Shown in pieces: positions 7,568 to 16,791 of a DNA stretch of 64,000 nucleotides. Source of the DNA: Qipengyuania vulgaris (GTDB lineage: Bacteria; Pseudomonadota; Alphaproteobacteria; Sphingomonadales; Sphingomonadaceae); NCBI GenBank assembly GCA_000756795.1, contig CCSI01000005.1, positions 124,001 through 188,000 on the forward strand, written 5' to 3'. A program made the translations under genes and the position numbers. Below the pieces are notes generated by a model that saw nothing but the letters and a program-made list of their open reading frames with translations, was not told where the DNA came from and did no database searches. Position 1 is the first letter of the stretch. Each line of letters opens with the position of its first letter.

Positions 7568-8920
7568 ATGGCAGACGATTACGATTTCGACCTTTTCACC
7601 ATCGGCGCAGGCTCGGGGGGCGTCCGTGCCAGCCGCGTCTCGGCCGCGCATGGCGCGAAGGTCGCGATTGCCGAGGAACACCGCGTCGGCGGGACCTGCG
7701 TCATCCGCGGCTGCGTGCCGAAGAAGATGCTGGTCTACGGTGCGCATTTCGCAGAGGACCTCGAGGACTGCCAGAAGTTCGGCTGGGAAATCGGCGAGAA
7801 GAAATTCGACTGGAAAGTGCTGCGCGACAATGTGCTGGCAGATGTCGACCGGCTGGAAGGCGCTTACACCGATACGCTGAACAACCATGACGTCACCGTT
7901 ATCAAGGAGCGCGCCGAGATTACCGGCCCGCATGAAATTACGCTCGCCAGCGGCAAGGTGGTCACCGCAAAACACATTCTGATTGCCACCGGTGCCCGTC
8001 CGCGCATGCCTGAATGCCAGGGTGCCGAGCACGCTATCAGCTCGAACGAGGCCTTCCACCTCGACGAATTGCCGAAGAAGATCATCATCGCGGGCGGCGG
8101 CTACATCGCCAATGAATTCGCCGGCATCTTCAACGAGTTCGGCTGCGAGGTACACATCGTCAACCGAGGCGACCGCCTGCTGCGCAGCTATGACGAGGCG
8201 GTGCGCGACCGCTTGCTGCAAATCAGCACGATGAAGGGCATCCAGTTCCGCTTCAACACCACATTCGAGTATATCAAGCCGTGCGACGAAGGCGGCTATT
8301 TCGTGAAGATGTCGGACTGCGACGAGGAAAAGGCCGACTGCGTCCTCTTCGCCGTGGGCCGCATTCCGAATACCGAAGGGCTGGGCCTCGACAAGGTCGG
8401 AGTGGAGCTGGGCGAGAATGGCGAAATCAAGGTCGACCGTTTCAGCAAGACCAGTGTCGACCACATCTATGCCGTGGGCGATGTGACCGACCGCGTGCAA
8501 TTGACCCCTGTAGCCATTCGCGAAGGACAGGCCTTTGCCGATACCGTCTTCGGCAAGGGCGAGCCGGTTGCGGTCGACCACAGCTGCATCCCGAGCGCCG
8601 TCTTCAGCCACCCGCCGATTGCCGCCGTCGGCATGACCGAGGGTGAAGCCAAGAACAAGCTTGGCAGCGTGAAGGTCTATCTTTCCGACTTCCGCCCAAT
8701 GAAGAACGTGCTTGCAGGCCGCAACGAGCGCAGCCTGATGAAGATGGTTTGCGACGGCGACAGCGGGAAGATCGTCGGCATCCACATGATTGCGCCCGAA
8801 GCGCCCGAAATGATGCAGGCCGCGGCAATCGCGGTGAAGGCTGGCCTGACCAAGGCCGATTTCGACGCGACCACGGCAATTCACCCGACCATGGCGGAAG
8901 AGCTTGTCCTGATGCGCTGA
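7568..8920 (+). CDS. gor: Glutathione-disulfide reductase
   Basis: A 450-residue FAD flavoenzyme that uses NADPH to reduce glutathione disulfide. The FAD loop is IGAGSGGVRA, and the redox-active pair Cys44/Cys49 lies in GGTCVIRGCVPKK. The NAD(P)-binding loop is GGGYIANEFAG, and the C-terminal dimer-interface His/Glu lies in HPTMAEE. AGGAG precedes ATG 7568. It follows rhlE after 67 bp and precedes two dehydrogenase genes on the same strand. Confidence 0.95.
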   Translation: MADDYDFDLFTIGAGSGGVRASRVSAAHGAKVAIAEEHRVGGTCVIRGCVPKKMLVYGAHFAEDLEDCQKFGWEIGEKKFDWKVLRDNVLADVDRLEGAYTDTLNNHDVTVIKERAEITGPHEITLASGKVVTAKHILIATGARPRMPECQGAEHAISSNEAFHLDELPKKIIIAGGGYIANEFAGIFNEFGCEVHIVNRGDRLLRSYDEAVRDRLLQISTMKGIQFRFNTTFEYIKPCDEGGYFVKMSDCDEEKADCVLFAVGRIPNTEGLGLDKVGVELGENGEIKVDRFSKTSVDHIYAVGDVTDRVQLTPVAIREGQAFADTVFGKGEPVAVDHSCIPSAVFSHPPIAAVGMTEGEAKNKLGSVKVYLSDFRPMKNVLAGRNERSLMKMVCDGDSGKIVGIHMIAPEAPEMMQAAAIAVKAGLTKADFDATTAIHPTMAEELVLMR

Positions 8921-8960
8921 GTGTCTACCCTGCACCCGACAAGTGAAACGGGAGCAGGGA

Positions 8961-9980
8961 ATGGCAGGCACGGTATTGGTCACGGGCGGCACGGGTTACA
9001 TCGGCGGCGAGGTCATCGACCGGCTGCTGGCCAAGGGCTACACTGTCCACACCACGGTCCGCGATGCTGCGAAGAGCGAGCCGAAGCTGCGGGGCCGTTG
9101 GCCGGATGCTGGCGAGCGGCTGAAGGTTTTCTCCGCCGACCTGCTTTCCGATGATGGCTGGGCCGAGGCCAATGCGGGCTGCGACGCGGTGGCGCATGTC
9201 GCATCGCCATTCCCGCTCGATGTGCCGAAGAACGCCGACGACCTCATCATTCCCGCGCGCGACGGGACGCTTCGCGCGCTCGAATTCGCTCAAAAGGCGG
9301 GCGTTAAACGTTTCGTCCAAACCAGCTCGGCCGCCGCCATCGCCTATGGCCATCTTGACAAGGACCATTTCGATCACACGGACTGGACCGACCTCACTGC
9401 CAATCCGCCGCCGTATATCCAGTCCAAGACCGTTGCCGAGCGCGCCGCGCGCGACTGGGTGGCGCAGAATGCGCCCGAGATGGTGTTCTGCTCCATCAAC
9501 CCCGTCGCCGTCTTCGGGCCGGTCTATGACGACGACTTGTCGACCAGCGTCGAGCTGGTGAAGAAGGTCATCGACGGCTCCATCCCGCTTATCCCCGACA
9601 TGGGCATTTGCGTCACCGATGTGCGCGATGTGGGCGAGGCGCATGTCCGGGCCATCGAGGCACCTGCGGAAACTGTGCGCGGGGAGCGTTTCCCTACCTC
9701 GGAGAAATTCCTCTGGATCCGCGAGATGGCCGACATCATCCGCACCCGGGTGCCCGAACACGCAGGCAAGGTGCCCAAGCGTGCCATGCCTGACTGGATG
9801 GTGAAGGTGCTCGCGCTTTTCATGTCCGAGATGAAGCAAATCAAGGGCGAGCTCGGCAACGTGCGGGATGTCTCCGGCAAGCACACGGAGGAGCGGCTCG
9901 GCTTCACATTCATCCCGGCGGAGAAGACGCTGGAGGACACGGTGCGCAGCCTTGTCGAAAAAGGGATTGTGCAAGTCTGA
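8961..9980 (+). CDS. NAD(P)-dependent epimerase / dihydroflavonol-reductase-like dehydrogenase
   Basis: This 339-residue extended short-chain dehydrogenase has the dinucleotide loop TGGTGYIGG near its N-terminus and the catalytic Tyr/Lys in YIQSKTVAERA. The INPVAVFGP segment resembles dihydroflavonol-4-reductase-like enzymes. The substrate is unknown. ATG 8961 was chosen because GGGAGCAGGGA directly precedes it; an upstream ATG at 8943 is weaker. Its stop overlaps the next start by one base (TGATG), so the pair is probably translated together. Confidence 0.88.
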   Translation: MAGTVLVTGGTGYIGGEVIDRLLAKGYTVHTTVRDAAKSEPKLRGRWPDAGERLKVFSADLLSDDGWAEANAGCDAVAHVASPFPLDVPKNADDLIIPARDGTLRALEFAQKAGVKRFVQTSSAAAIAYGHLDKDHFDHTDWTDLTANPPPYIQSKTVAERAARDWVAQNAPEMVFCSINPVAVFGPVYDDDLSTSVELVKKVIDGSIPLIPDMGICVTDVRDVGEAHVRAIEAPAETVRGERFPTSEKFLWIREMADIIRTRVPEHAGKVPKRAMPDWMVKVLALFMSEMKQIKGELGNVRDVSGKHTEERLGFTFIPAEKTLEDTVRSLVEKGIVQV

Positions 9981-10702
9981 TGCGTATCAAGGGCAAGACG
10001 GCGCTGGTCACCGGCGGCACGGCGGGTATCGGCGAGCAACTTGCGCTGCAGCTGGCGGCAAAGGGCGCGAAGGTCATCGTGACGGGGCGCTCGGAAGAAC
10101 GACTGGCTTCGATGCGCGAGCGTGGGTTCGAGGCCATCCCTGCCGACCTTTCAACACCAACAGGCGTCGATGCGCTGGTGGCCGCTCTGGGCGAACGCGA
10201 CATCGACATCCTCGTCAACAATGCGGGGCAGGGCGTCGACCACGATTTCCGCGAGGCCGCACCCGACATGGGCGACACTGACGATTGCATCCATGCCAAT
10301 CTCAATGCGCCCATCCGGCTGACCACCGCGCTGGTCCCGGGGATGGCTGGGCTCGAGCGCGCTACAATCGTCAACGTGACCAGCGGCCTCGCCATTGCAC
10401 CGAGCGCGGGTAGTCCGGTCTACTGCGCGACCAAGGCGGGGCTGCGCAGCTACACACAGGCCATTCGCGCACAGCTGAAGGACAAGGGCATCCATGTCAT
10501 CGAGGCGCTGCCGCCGGTCGTCGATACGCAGATGACCGCCGGGCGCGGTGGTCACAAGATGTCGGCCGAAGACTGCGCTGCCGCTATCGTCCACGCCATC
10601 GAAAAGGACCGCAACGAGGCCAATATCGGCATGGTCAAGATACTGAAGCGCGTCCACTCGGTCTCGCCAGCGCTTGCACGCAATATCATGCTGCGGTTCT
10701 GA
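9980..10702 (+). CDS. Short-chain dehydrogenase/reductase (DltE-like)
   Basis: A 240-residue classical SDR: TGGTAGIGEQ cofactor loop, NNAG after beta-strand 4, Ser in VNVTSG, and catalytic Tyr/Lys in YCATKAG. The late EALPPVVDT segment resembles the DltE/SDR_c5-type subgroup. It overlaps the preceding dehydrogenase by one base, suggesting two consecutive redox steps on one compound. The substrate is not apparent. Confidence 0.88.
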   Translation: MRIKGKTALVTGGTAGIGEQLALQLAAKGAKVIVTGRSEERLASMRERGFEAIPADLSTPTGVDALVAALGERDIDILVNNAGQGVDHDFREAAPDMGDTDDCIHANLNAPIRLTTALVPGMAGLERATIVNVTSGLAIAPSAGSPVYCATKAGLRSYTQAIRAQLKDKGIHVIEALPPVVDTQMTAGRGGHKMSAEDCAAAIVHAIEKDRNEANIGMVKILKRVHSVSPALARNIMLRF

Positions 10703-10776
10703 CCGCGATTGCATCCCATGCAATGCCGCGCCACAAGATGCGCCAATGATTCGGGGCGCATGAGGGATTGAATTCG

Positions 10777-11334
10777 ATGAACATGCTGGCTTCGCGCGGA
10801 CAGCTCCGCGCAAGTTTCATCCGCTGGGCCCTGTTCCTGGTGCCGCTGTGCGTCTTGCTCGGCTTCCTGTCGGGGCAGGTCGGGGCCGGGCCGGGAAGTG
10901 CCTGGTTCCAGGCGCTGGTGAAGCCCGACATTTACCCCGAGCCCAAGTGGTTCGGCATCGTCTGGACCATCCTTTACATCATGATCGGTCTCTCGGTGGC
11001 ATTGGTCGCAAGCGCGTGGGGCGCGCGCGGAAGAACGGTGGCGCTGTGGGTCTTCGCCGTGCATTTCGCGCTCAACATCGCGTGGACCCCGACCTTCTTC
11101 GCCTTGCAACAGATTACAATCGCGCTTTTCGTGCTGGTGGCAATCGTGCTCAGCCTGTTGGTGGTCATCACGCTGTTCTGGAAGGTCCGCCGCCTCGCTG
11201 CCGTACTGCTCCTGCCCTATCTCGCATGGGTCTGCTTCGCGACGCTGCTCAATTACGAGTTCATGCGGCTGAATCCGGGTGCCGATGGCGGCTCGCAGGG
11301 CGAGGCGGTCGAGCGCGTGCGCATCGGCAATTGA
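10777..11334 (+). CDS. tspO: TspO/MBR family membrane protein
   Basis: A 185-residue protein with five hydrophobic segments and the TspO signature region KPDIYPEPKWFGIVWTILY, rich in Pro and Trp. TspO proteins bind porphyrins and related tetrapyrroles; in phototrophic alphaproteobacteria they modulate pigment gene expression. ATG 10777 follows GAGGGAT; an in-frame TTG at 10768 is less likely. The C-terminal ~20 residues are polar and probably cytoplasmic. No pigment genes are in the window. Confidence 0.85.
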   Translation: MNMLASRGQLRASFIRWALFLVPLCVLLGFLSGQVGAGPGSAWFQALVKPDIYPEPKWFGIVWTILYIMIGLSVALVASAWGARGRTVALWVFAVHFALNIAWTPTFFALQQITIALFVLVAIVLSLLVVITLFWKVRRLAAVLLLPYLAWVCFATLLNYEFMRLNPGADGGSQGEAVERVRIGN

Positions 11335-11365
11335 AGTCACGGAAGAGCGAGCCTAGATAGCTGCC

Positions 11366-11611
11366 ATGCAAAGCCAGAACCCCATGATTGCCGACTTCGT
11401 CAAACTCGCCAACTCGGCCGCCGGCACACTCGCCGGCATGACCCGCGAGGCGCGTGAAACCGCGCGTGAGCGGGCCAAGGAAGCCTTCGGCGGCATGGAT
11501 TTCGTGACCCGCGAGGAATTCGACGCGGTCAAGCAGATGGCCGCCAAGGCGCGGGAACAGGCCGAAGACCTCGCCGCCCGCGTCACCGCGCTGGAAGCCA
11601 AGCACAAGTGA
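11366..11611 (+). CDS. ubiK: Ubiquinone biosynthesis accessory factor UbiK
   Basis: An 81-residue amphipathic coiled-coil protein of the BMFP (formerly YqiC) family. The end reads TREEFDAVKQMAAKAREQA followed by a leucine-zipper-like VTALEAK tail, the family signature. In E. coli it supports ubiquinone synthesis under oxygen and binds lipid. The length is normal. It lies between tspO and recO on the same strand. Confidence 0.88.
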   Translation: MQSQNPMIADFVKLANSAAGTLAGMTREARETARERAKEAFGGMDFVTREEFDAVKQMAAKAREQAEDLAARVTALEAKHK

Positions 11612-11643
11612 CATCCGCCCCCGCCCGAGGGTAGGGGACTACG

Positions 11644-12240
11644 ATGCACCTTCGCGCACCTGCGATACTTCTGTCCGCTCGCCCGCATGGCGAGACGGCG
11701 GTTATCGCGCGCCTGCTGACCGAGGAAAGCGGCGTGGTCGCGGCCTATGTGGCGGGCGGTCGCGGGCGGCAGCTCCGCCCGGTCGTCATTCCCGGCAATC
11801 TCGTCGAGGCGGAAGTGCGGGCAAAATCCGACAGCCAGCTGCCCTTTGCGCGGCTGGAACTGGCACAGAGCCGGGGGCCGTGGCTCACCGAGCCGCTGCC
11901 CGCTGCTGCCATCGCATGGACCTGCGCACTCACCGCCAGCGCCTTGCCCGAGCGTAATCCCTACCCAAGCCTCTACCAAGCGCTGTCGGCGCTGCTCGAT
12001 GCAGTGTGCAACGCGCCGTCTGCTCGCGGCTGGGCACCAGCGCTCGCGGCCTATGAAGTGCTGCTGCTGCGCGAGCTAGGCTATGGCGGGGCGAAGCCTC
12101 AGATAGCGGGCCTTGAGCAGGCTCTGGAAATTCTGCGCGCGAACGAGGCCCCGATTGCCCGATACCTGCTTGCCGACACCCGCGCCGACGTTCTAGCCGC
12201 GAGGGTACTCCTGATGCAGCGGCTCGAACGGATGGCCTGA
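11644..12240 (+). CDS. recO: DNA repair protein RecO (short form)
   Basis: A 198-residue RecFOR-pathway protein that promotes RecA loading and strand annealing. The N-terminal OB-fold shows the family beginning [13 protein letters not shown] and the [11 protein letters not shown] region. The helical part includes [11 protein letters not shown] and [12 protein letters not shown]. It is about 40 residues shorter than typical RecO and lacks a recognisable cysteine cluster. recO often follows era, but here it is 10 kb away. It abuts leuB with one base between stop and start. Confidence 0.88.
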   Translation: MHLRAPAILLSARPHGETAVIARLLTEESGVVAAYVAGGRGRQLRPVVIPGNLVEAEVRAKSDSQLPFARLELAQSRGPWLTEPLPAAAIAWTCALTASALPERNPYPSLYQALSALLDAVCNAPSARGWAPALAAYEVLLLRELGYGGAKPQIAGLEQALEILRANEAPIARYLLADTRADVLAARVLLMQRLERMA

Positions 12241-12241
12241 C

Positions 12242-13309
12242 ATGAAAATCGCAATTCTCCCCGGTGACGGGATCGGCCCCGAAGTGACCGAGCAGGCGCG
12301 GCGCGTGCTCGATGCGCTCGACCTGCCGAAATTGACCATCTGGGAAGGCGATGTCGGCGGTATTGCTTACAAGCGCCACGGCCACCCGCTGCCGCAGGAA
12401 ACGCTCGAGATGGCGCGCGCGTCGGACGCGGTGCTGTTCGGCGCGGTGGGTGATCCCGAATGCGACGAGTTGCCGCGCGAGCATCGTCCCGAGCAGGCCA
12501 TTCTCGGCCTCAGGAGCGAACTCGGCCTGTTTGCCAACTTGCGACCCGCCGCGGGCTATCCGGGGCTGGAGGGCATGTCCTCGCTCCGTCCCGAAATCGC
12601 GCGCGGTATCGACCTGCTCGTGGTGCGCGAACTCAATGGCGATGTCTATTTCGGCGACAAGGGCGAACGCGGCAGCGACGGCGGGCGCGAGGGATGGGAT
12701 GCTATGTCCTATAACGAGGCGGAGGTCCGCCGCATCGCCCACACCGGTTTCCAGGCCGCGCAGAAGCGTCGCGGGCGCCTGACCAGCGTGGACAAGGCCA
12801 ATGTTCTCGAAACCAGCCGCATCTGGCGCGAGACGGTCATCGAAGTGGCCAAGGAGTATCCCGAGGTCGAACTCGACCATATGTATGTCGACAACGCCGC
12901 CATGCAGATGGTGCGCAGCCCCGGGCAGTTCGATGTCATCCTGACGGGGAACCTGTTCGGCGACATCCTTTCCGACCAGGCGAGCGCCTGTGTCGGCTCC
13001 ATCGGGCTGCTCGCCAGCGCCAGCATGGGCGAGCGGCAAACCAAATTCGGCACTTTCGGCCTCTACGAACCTATCCATGGCAGCGCGCCCGACATCGCGG
13101 GGCAGGGCAAGGCCAATCCGGTGGCCGCCATTCTCAGCCTCGCCATGCTGCTGCGTCACTCGCTGGGCTGCGAGACAGAGGCGGGGCGTATCGAACGCGC
13201 CGTGGCGAAGGTGGTCGCCAGCGAGGTGCGGGGAGCGGACCTCGGTGGCACTGCCTCGACCAGCGAAATCGGCGATGCCGTGCTGCGGCAACTGACCGCA
13301 CTGTCTTGA
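12242..13309 (+). CDS. leuB: 3-isopropylmalate dehydrogenase
   Basis: This 355-residue NAD-dependent enzyme catalyses the oxidative decarboxylation step of leucine synthesis. Visible are [11 protein letters not shown] at the N-terminus, substrate arginines in [24 protein letters not shown], and the metal/NAD region [12 protein letters not shown] with the late GSAPDIAGQ. The family signature is complete and the length normal. leuC and leuD are not nearby. Confidence 0.95.
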   Translation: MKIAILPGDGIGPEVTEQARRVLDALDLPKLTIWEGDVGGIAYKRHGHPLPQETLEMARASDAVLFGAVGDPECDELPREHRPEQAILGLRSELGLFANLRPAAGYPGLEGMSSLRPEIARGIDLLVVRELNGDVYFGDKGERGSDGGREGWDAMSYNEAEVRRIAHTGFQAAQKRRGRLTSVDKANVLETSRIWRETVIEVAKEYPEVELDHMYVDNAAMQMVRSPGQFDVILTGNLFGDILSDQASACVGSIGLLASASMGERQTKFGTFGLYEPIHGSAPDIAGQGKANPVAAILSLAMLLRHSLGCETEAGRIERAVAKVVASEVRGADLGGTASTSEIGDAVLRQLTALS

Positions 13310-13343
13310 AATCGTAGGCAAAGCGCGTCAGGCGCTTGGCGCA

Positions 13344-14435
13344 ATGATGCTCGACCTCACCATAATCCTTCCGACGCTCAACGAGCGCGACAACCTCGCG
13401 CCGCTGGTCGGGCGTATCGAGCAGGCACTCGGGGGCGAGGGCTGGGAAGTCCTCGTCGTCGACGACAATTCCGCCGACGGCACGGCAGAGGAAGCACGCC
13501 GACTGGCGCGCGCCGACAGCCGCATCCGCGTCATCCAGCGAATTGGCAGGCGAGGGCTCTCGAGTGCGGCCATCGAAGGGTTCTGCGCCACCGCCGCGCC
13601 CTTCGTCGCTGTAATGGACGCCGACCACCAGCATGACCCTGTGCTGCTCTTGCCGATGCTCGAAGCGGTGAAGTCGGGCGAGGCAGATGTCGCGGTCGCC
13701 AGCCGGTTCGCGCAAGGTGCGAGCACTGCCGAATGGGCGCAGCCGGAGCGTGAGAAGCTGTCGGGTGTCGCAAACACGCTGGCTCGCAAACTGACGGGGG
13801 TCGACCTCACCGATCCGATGAGCGGCTATTTCCTGCTGAGGACCGAGACAGCGCTGGCTCTAGTGCCGCGTCTCTCGGGCATCGGGTTCAAGATATTGCT
13901 CGACCTGCTGGCGACCTCCGACAAGCCTCTCCGGGTGAAGGACATACCGATGAACTTCGCCGCGCGTCGGGCAGGCGAGAGCAAGCTCGACCGCGCCATT
14001 GCGATCGATTTTCTCGCGGGGCTCTATGACAAGGCCTTCGGACGTATCATCCCGACCCGCTTTGCCTTGTTTGGTACGGTTGGAGCGCTCGGCGTGGGCG
14101 TGCATCTTGCCATTCTCTACCTCTGCCTACTTGTGGCAGGAGCGCAGTTCGCATGGGGGCAGGCCATCGCCACTCTGGGCGCGATGACGTTCAACTTCTG
14201 GCTCAACAATTTCCTCACCTACCGCGACCGGCGGCTGGAAACGGCGGGCAAGCTGCTGCGCGGCTGGGCGAGTTTCGTCATCGCCTGTAGCGTCGGTGCG
14301 GTGGCCAATGTCGCGATTGCCTCGCTGCTGTTCGAGCGCGGTGTGCCTTCGCTTCTCGCCGCACTGGTCGGTATCGCTATTGGTTCGGTGTGGAATTACG
14401 CGCTGTCGAGCCGATTTGTCTGGGGGCGCTACTGA
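13344..14435 (+). CDS. GT2 glycosyltransferase fused to a GtrA domain
   Basis: A 363-residue protein. Residues ~1-230 form a GT2 domain of the dolichyl-phosphate mannose synthase type (LPTLNERDN, VVDDNSADGT, MDADHQHDP, DPMSGYFLL). Residues ~235-363 form a four-helix GtrA domain ending in WNYALSSRFVW. The fusion puts polyprenyl-phosphate-sugar synthesis and a presumed translocation domain in one chain. It converges on a PMT-type glycosyltransferase 5 bp away, a likely user of the lipid-linked sugar. Confidence 0.9.
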   Translation: MMLDLTIILPTLNERDNLAPLVGRIEQALGGEGWEVLVVDDNSADGTAEEARRLARADSRIRVIQRIGRRGLSSAAIEGFCATAAPFVAVMDADHQHDPVLLLPMLEAVKSGEADVAVASRFAQGASTAEWAQPEREKLSGVANTLARKLTGVDLTDPMSGYFLLRTETALALVPRLSGIGFKILLDLLATSDKPLRVKDIPMNFAARRAGESKLDRAIAIDFLAGLYDKAFGRIIPTRFALFGTVGALGVGVHLAILYLCLLVAGAQFAWGQAIATLGAMTFNFWLNNFLTYRDRRLETAGKLLRGWASFVIACSVGAVANVAIASLLFERGVPSLLAALVGIAIGSVWNYALSSRFVWGRY

Positions 14436-14439
14436 GGCC

Positions 14440-15711
14440 CTATTTCCAGCTCGGCAGCCAGGTCCACGTCTGGAAGCTCATGACCCCCGCCAGTGGCTCT
14501 GCAGCGATGATTTCGTAGTAGAAGGCAAACAGAGCAACGCTGGCGACGAGTACGCCCGTCGATGTCCGTTTCCAACCAGCTCGCCGCAAGTCCGACAAGG
14601 CGAGCGCCAGTCCCACCAGTAGGACGGTAGCCGACAGGAAATAGTGGTAGTAAAACTGCACCGGCTTGGCGGCGAAAATCCAGAAGCCGAGGCTGACCGC
14701 ATAGAAGATAGCAACCGCGCCGTGCATCGGGAGACGCCTCACCGCGCCCTGCCATGCGCACCACAGCAGCGCCGGCAGCCCCAGCAGCATGGTGAGCGGA
14801 TTACCGATGAGCAGCACGCCGCGCTGCGCCCCGTCGATGGGCTCGTAGAGATACCAGATGGAGCGCCAGTTCAGCACCCATTCGGCCCAAGTCGACTGGT
14901 AAGGGTGGGATTTCAGCACCTGCGTCTGCAGGTCGAGCATCAATCGGTGATGAGCGACAATGCCTTCGTCGATAGCATGCGTCTGGAAGAAATAGCCCGG
15001 CAGGTAGGTGGCCCAATAAACCGTGAGCGGCAGCAGGCCGAGCCAGACTCCCGCCTCAAGCAAGGTCATCCCCGGCACGGGCATTCCGCGGCGGCTCAGC
15101 AGCAGGCGGCGGCGTCCGGCAAACCAGCGCAGGACGAGGAAGGCCACACCCGGGACGGCTGCGACGACCAGCGCGTTCCATTTCGCCCCCATGCCGAGCC
15201 CCAGCGCCACACCCGCAATGGCTAGCCGCCACCTGCCGGTCTCCGGCTCGCGCATGGAAGCGGCGCATTGCCAGAAGGCCACGGCGAGGCCTGCGATCAT
15301 GAAAATATCGAGCATGGCGATGCGCGAATGGACGAAGAGGTGGAACCCCGTCGCGACCAGAATGCCCGCGGCGATAGTCGCGAAGCGGTCCAGCGTGCCG
15401 AACCAGACCATGCGCATCACGGCGAAGAGCGAGAGCGCACCCGCGACAGAAGAGAACAACCTCCACCCCCACGGATTGTCACCGAATAGCGCGATGCCCA
15501 GCGCAATCATTTCCTTGCCGAAAAGCGGATGCTCGCGGTTGGAATAATCGGAGAGCGCCAGCAGGTCTCGCGCGGCGGGGAGGTAATGGACCTCGTCGAA
15601 ATAGGGCTCGGTCGGAATGCCGAGGTTCCACAGCACCAGCGCCCAGAATGCCAGCGCCAGTGCGGCGCACCATTTCAACGGGTCCTGGGGTTGCTCGGGC
15701 GCACGGTTCAT
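14440..15711 (-). CDS. PMT/ArnT-like glycosyltransferase (GT39-type, GT-C)
   Basis: A 424-residue multi-pass membrane protein. The first periplasmic loop has FDEVHY, the acidic GT-C motif, followed by REHPLFGKEM typical of the protein mannosyltransferase superfamily. About ten hydrophobic segments follow. Such enzymes use a polyprenyl-phosphate sugar to modify proteins or lipid A. ATG 15711 precedes MNRAPEQP; an upstream open stretch does not look coding. It faces the GT2-GtrA fusion. Confidence 0.88.
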   Translation of the reverse strand: MNRAPEQPQDPLKWCAALALAFWALVLWNLGIPTEPYFDEVHYLPAARDLLALSDYSNREHPLFGKEMIALGIALFGDNPWGWRLFSSVAGALSLFAVMRMVWFGTLDRFATIAAGILVATGFHLFVHSRIAMLDIFMIAGLAVAFWQCAASMREPETGRWRLAIAGVALGLGMGAKWNALVVAAVPGVAFLVLRWFAGRRRLLLSRRGMPVPGMTLLEAGVWLGLLPLTVYWATYLPGYFFQTHAIDEGIVAHHRLMLDLQTQVLKSHPYQSTWAEWVLNWRSIWYLYEPIDGAQRGVLLIGNPLTMLLGLPALLWCAWQGAVRRLPMHGAVAIFYAVSLGFWIFAAKPVQFYYHYFLSATVLLVGLALALSDLRRAGWKRTSTGVLVASVALFAFYYEIIAAEPLAGVMSFQTWTWLPSWK

Positions 15712-15754
15712 CGCAGCGGGGCTTATGCAAAGCCCGCGCGCCCGACAAGTTGGT

Positions 15755-16144
15755 TCACTCCGCTTTTGCGCGGCTTTCCAGCCAGAACAATCGAGCGACC
15801 ATCGGCAGCAGCGATATCGACGCGGTGAGACCGACCGCAATCACCCACAAGGGCACGCGCATGCCCACGGCTTTAGCGCGGGGCACTATGAAGACCAGCG
15901 AAATGACAACGCAGATGACCAGATCGTACCACACCTGCGTTCCCCAGAGGTCTTGCGTATGATTTGGCAGGAAGCCGAGCGGGCCTTGCTGCGCGATGGG
16001 GAGGACGCTGAAGGCGATGAAGGCGATACCCAGGGCAGCGGCCAACCACCAGCTCTCTTGCACTCGCCCGCGCAATGCCAGAAGAAGAATTGCGGGGAGC
16101 GTACCGACAGCGCCAAGAACGAAGAGGATTTCCAGAGTGGTCAT
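15755..16144 (-). CDS. Hypothetical four-helix membrane protein
   Basis: A 129-residue protein with about four hydrophobic helices and no recognised family. It is divergent from a TetR regulator. The 67-bp space between them holds two palindromes (16163-16178 and 16188-16203), so the regulator very probably controls this gene. An efflux or stress role would be a guess. Confidence 0.75.
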   Translation of the reverse strand: MTTLEILFVLGAVGTLPAILLLALRGRVQESWWLAAALGIAFIAFSVLPIAQQGPLGFLPNHTQDLWGTQVWYDLVICVVISLVFIVPRAKAVGMRVPLWVIAVGLTASISLLPMVARLFWLESRAKAE

Positions 16145-16162
16145 TGGGGACTCCCGAAGCTA

Positions 16163-16178
16163 TGTAGCAAGTGCTACA
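16163..16178. promoter_or_regulatory. TetR-type operator 1
   Basis: TGTAGCAAGTGCTACA has two 7-base arms around a 2-base centre. It lies 18 bp from the start codon of the membrane gene at 16144. Its form is typical of TetR-family sites and closely matches operator 2. Confidence 0.75.
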
Positions 16179-16187
16179 AAAATGGAA

Positions 16188-16203
16188 TGTAGCAGTCGCT
16201 ACA
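16188..16203. promoter_or_regulatory. TetR-type operator 2
   Basis: TGTAGCAGTCGCTACA has 6-base arms identical to those of operator 1. The centres of the two sites are 25 bp apart. It ends 8 bp before the regulator's ATG at 16212, so binding should block the regulator's own expression. Confidence 0.75.
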
Positions 16204-16211
16204 GTTAGTCA

Positions 16212-16751
16212 ATGGAAAACCTTCGCCAGTCCCCCGATACCCTGCTGCCCAAGCTTGCCGCCCATGTGCTCGAACATGGGCTGGCGGGCGCGAGCCTGCG
16301 GCCGCTCGCCAAGGCGGCTGGGACCAGCGACCGCATGCTTATCTATCATTTCAAATCGAAGGATGGTCTCGTGACCGCGCTGCTGGAGCACGTCGCGGGG
16401 ATGTATTCGCAAGCGCTCGAAATGGCATGGCCGACCGAGCCTGCCGCCACGCGCCGCGAATGTGCGCAGCGCCTCTTGGCCATCGGTCGCGCGCCCATGT
16501 TCGCGCCCTTTCTCAGGCTGTGGTGGGAAATCGTCGCCGGGGCAGCGAAGGGCGATGCTGCCTACCGCGCAAGTGCTGCTGCGATGATGGACAGCCAGCT
16601 TGCATGGTTTGAAGCGCATCTACCGCCAGACGACCCCGACCCGAAGGCCGGCGCTAGGCTGGTGGCGCTGGCTGTGGAAGGCGCGCTGATGATGGATGCG
16701 CTCGGGCTTGGCGAGGTGGGCGAAGCAGGGCTTGCTGCCTTGGAAGGCTGA
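16212..16751 (+). CDS. TetR-family transcriptional regulator
   Basis: A 179-residue repressor-type protein with an N-terminal TetR helix-turn-helix (ASLRPLAKAAGTSDRMLIYH, then FKSKDGL). The C-terminal helical half is rich in Met and Trp and probably binds a ligand. It is divergent from the small membrane protein at 15755-16144 with two shared operators, so autoregulation is likely. metZ follows after 40 bp on the same strand and might be partly co-transcribed. The ligand is unknown. Confidence 0.9.
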   Translation: MENLRQSPDTLLPKLAAHVLEHGLAGASLRPLAKAAGTSDRMLIYHFKSKDGLVTALLEHVAGMYSQALEMAWPTEPAATRRECAQRLLAIGRAPMFAPFLRLWWEIVAGAAKGDAAYRASAAAMMDSQLAWFEAHLPPDDPDPKAGARLVALAVEGALMMDALGLGEVGEAGLAALEG

Positions 16752-16791
16752 CCCTGTTGAAGCGACGCACCCGCATGCTATCGCGGATTTC

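Noticed and set aside
16752..16791. SAM-type riboswitch before metZ.
   Set aside because: Only 40 bases separate the TetR stop from the metZ start, and no matching structure was seen.
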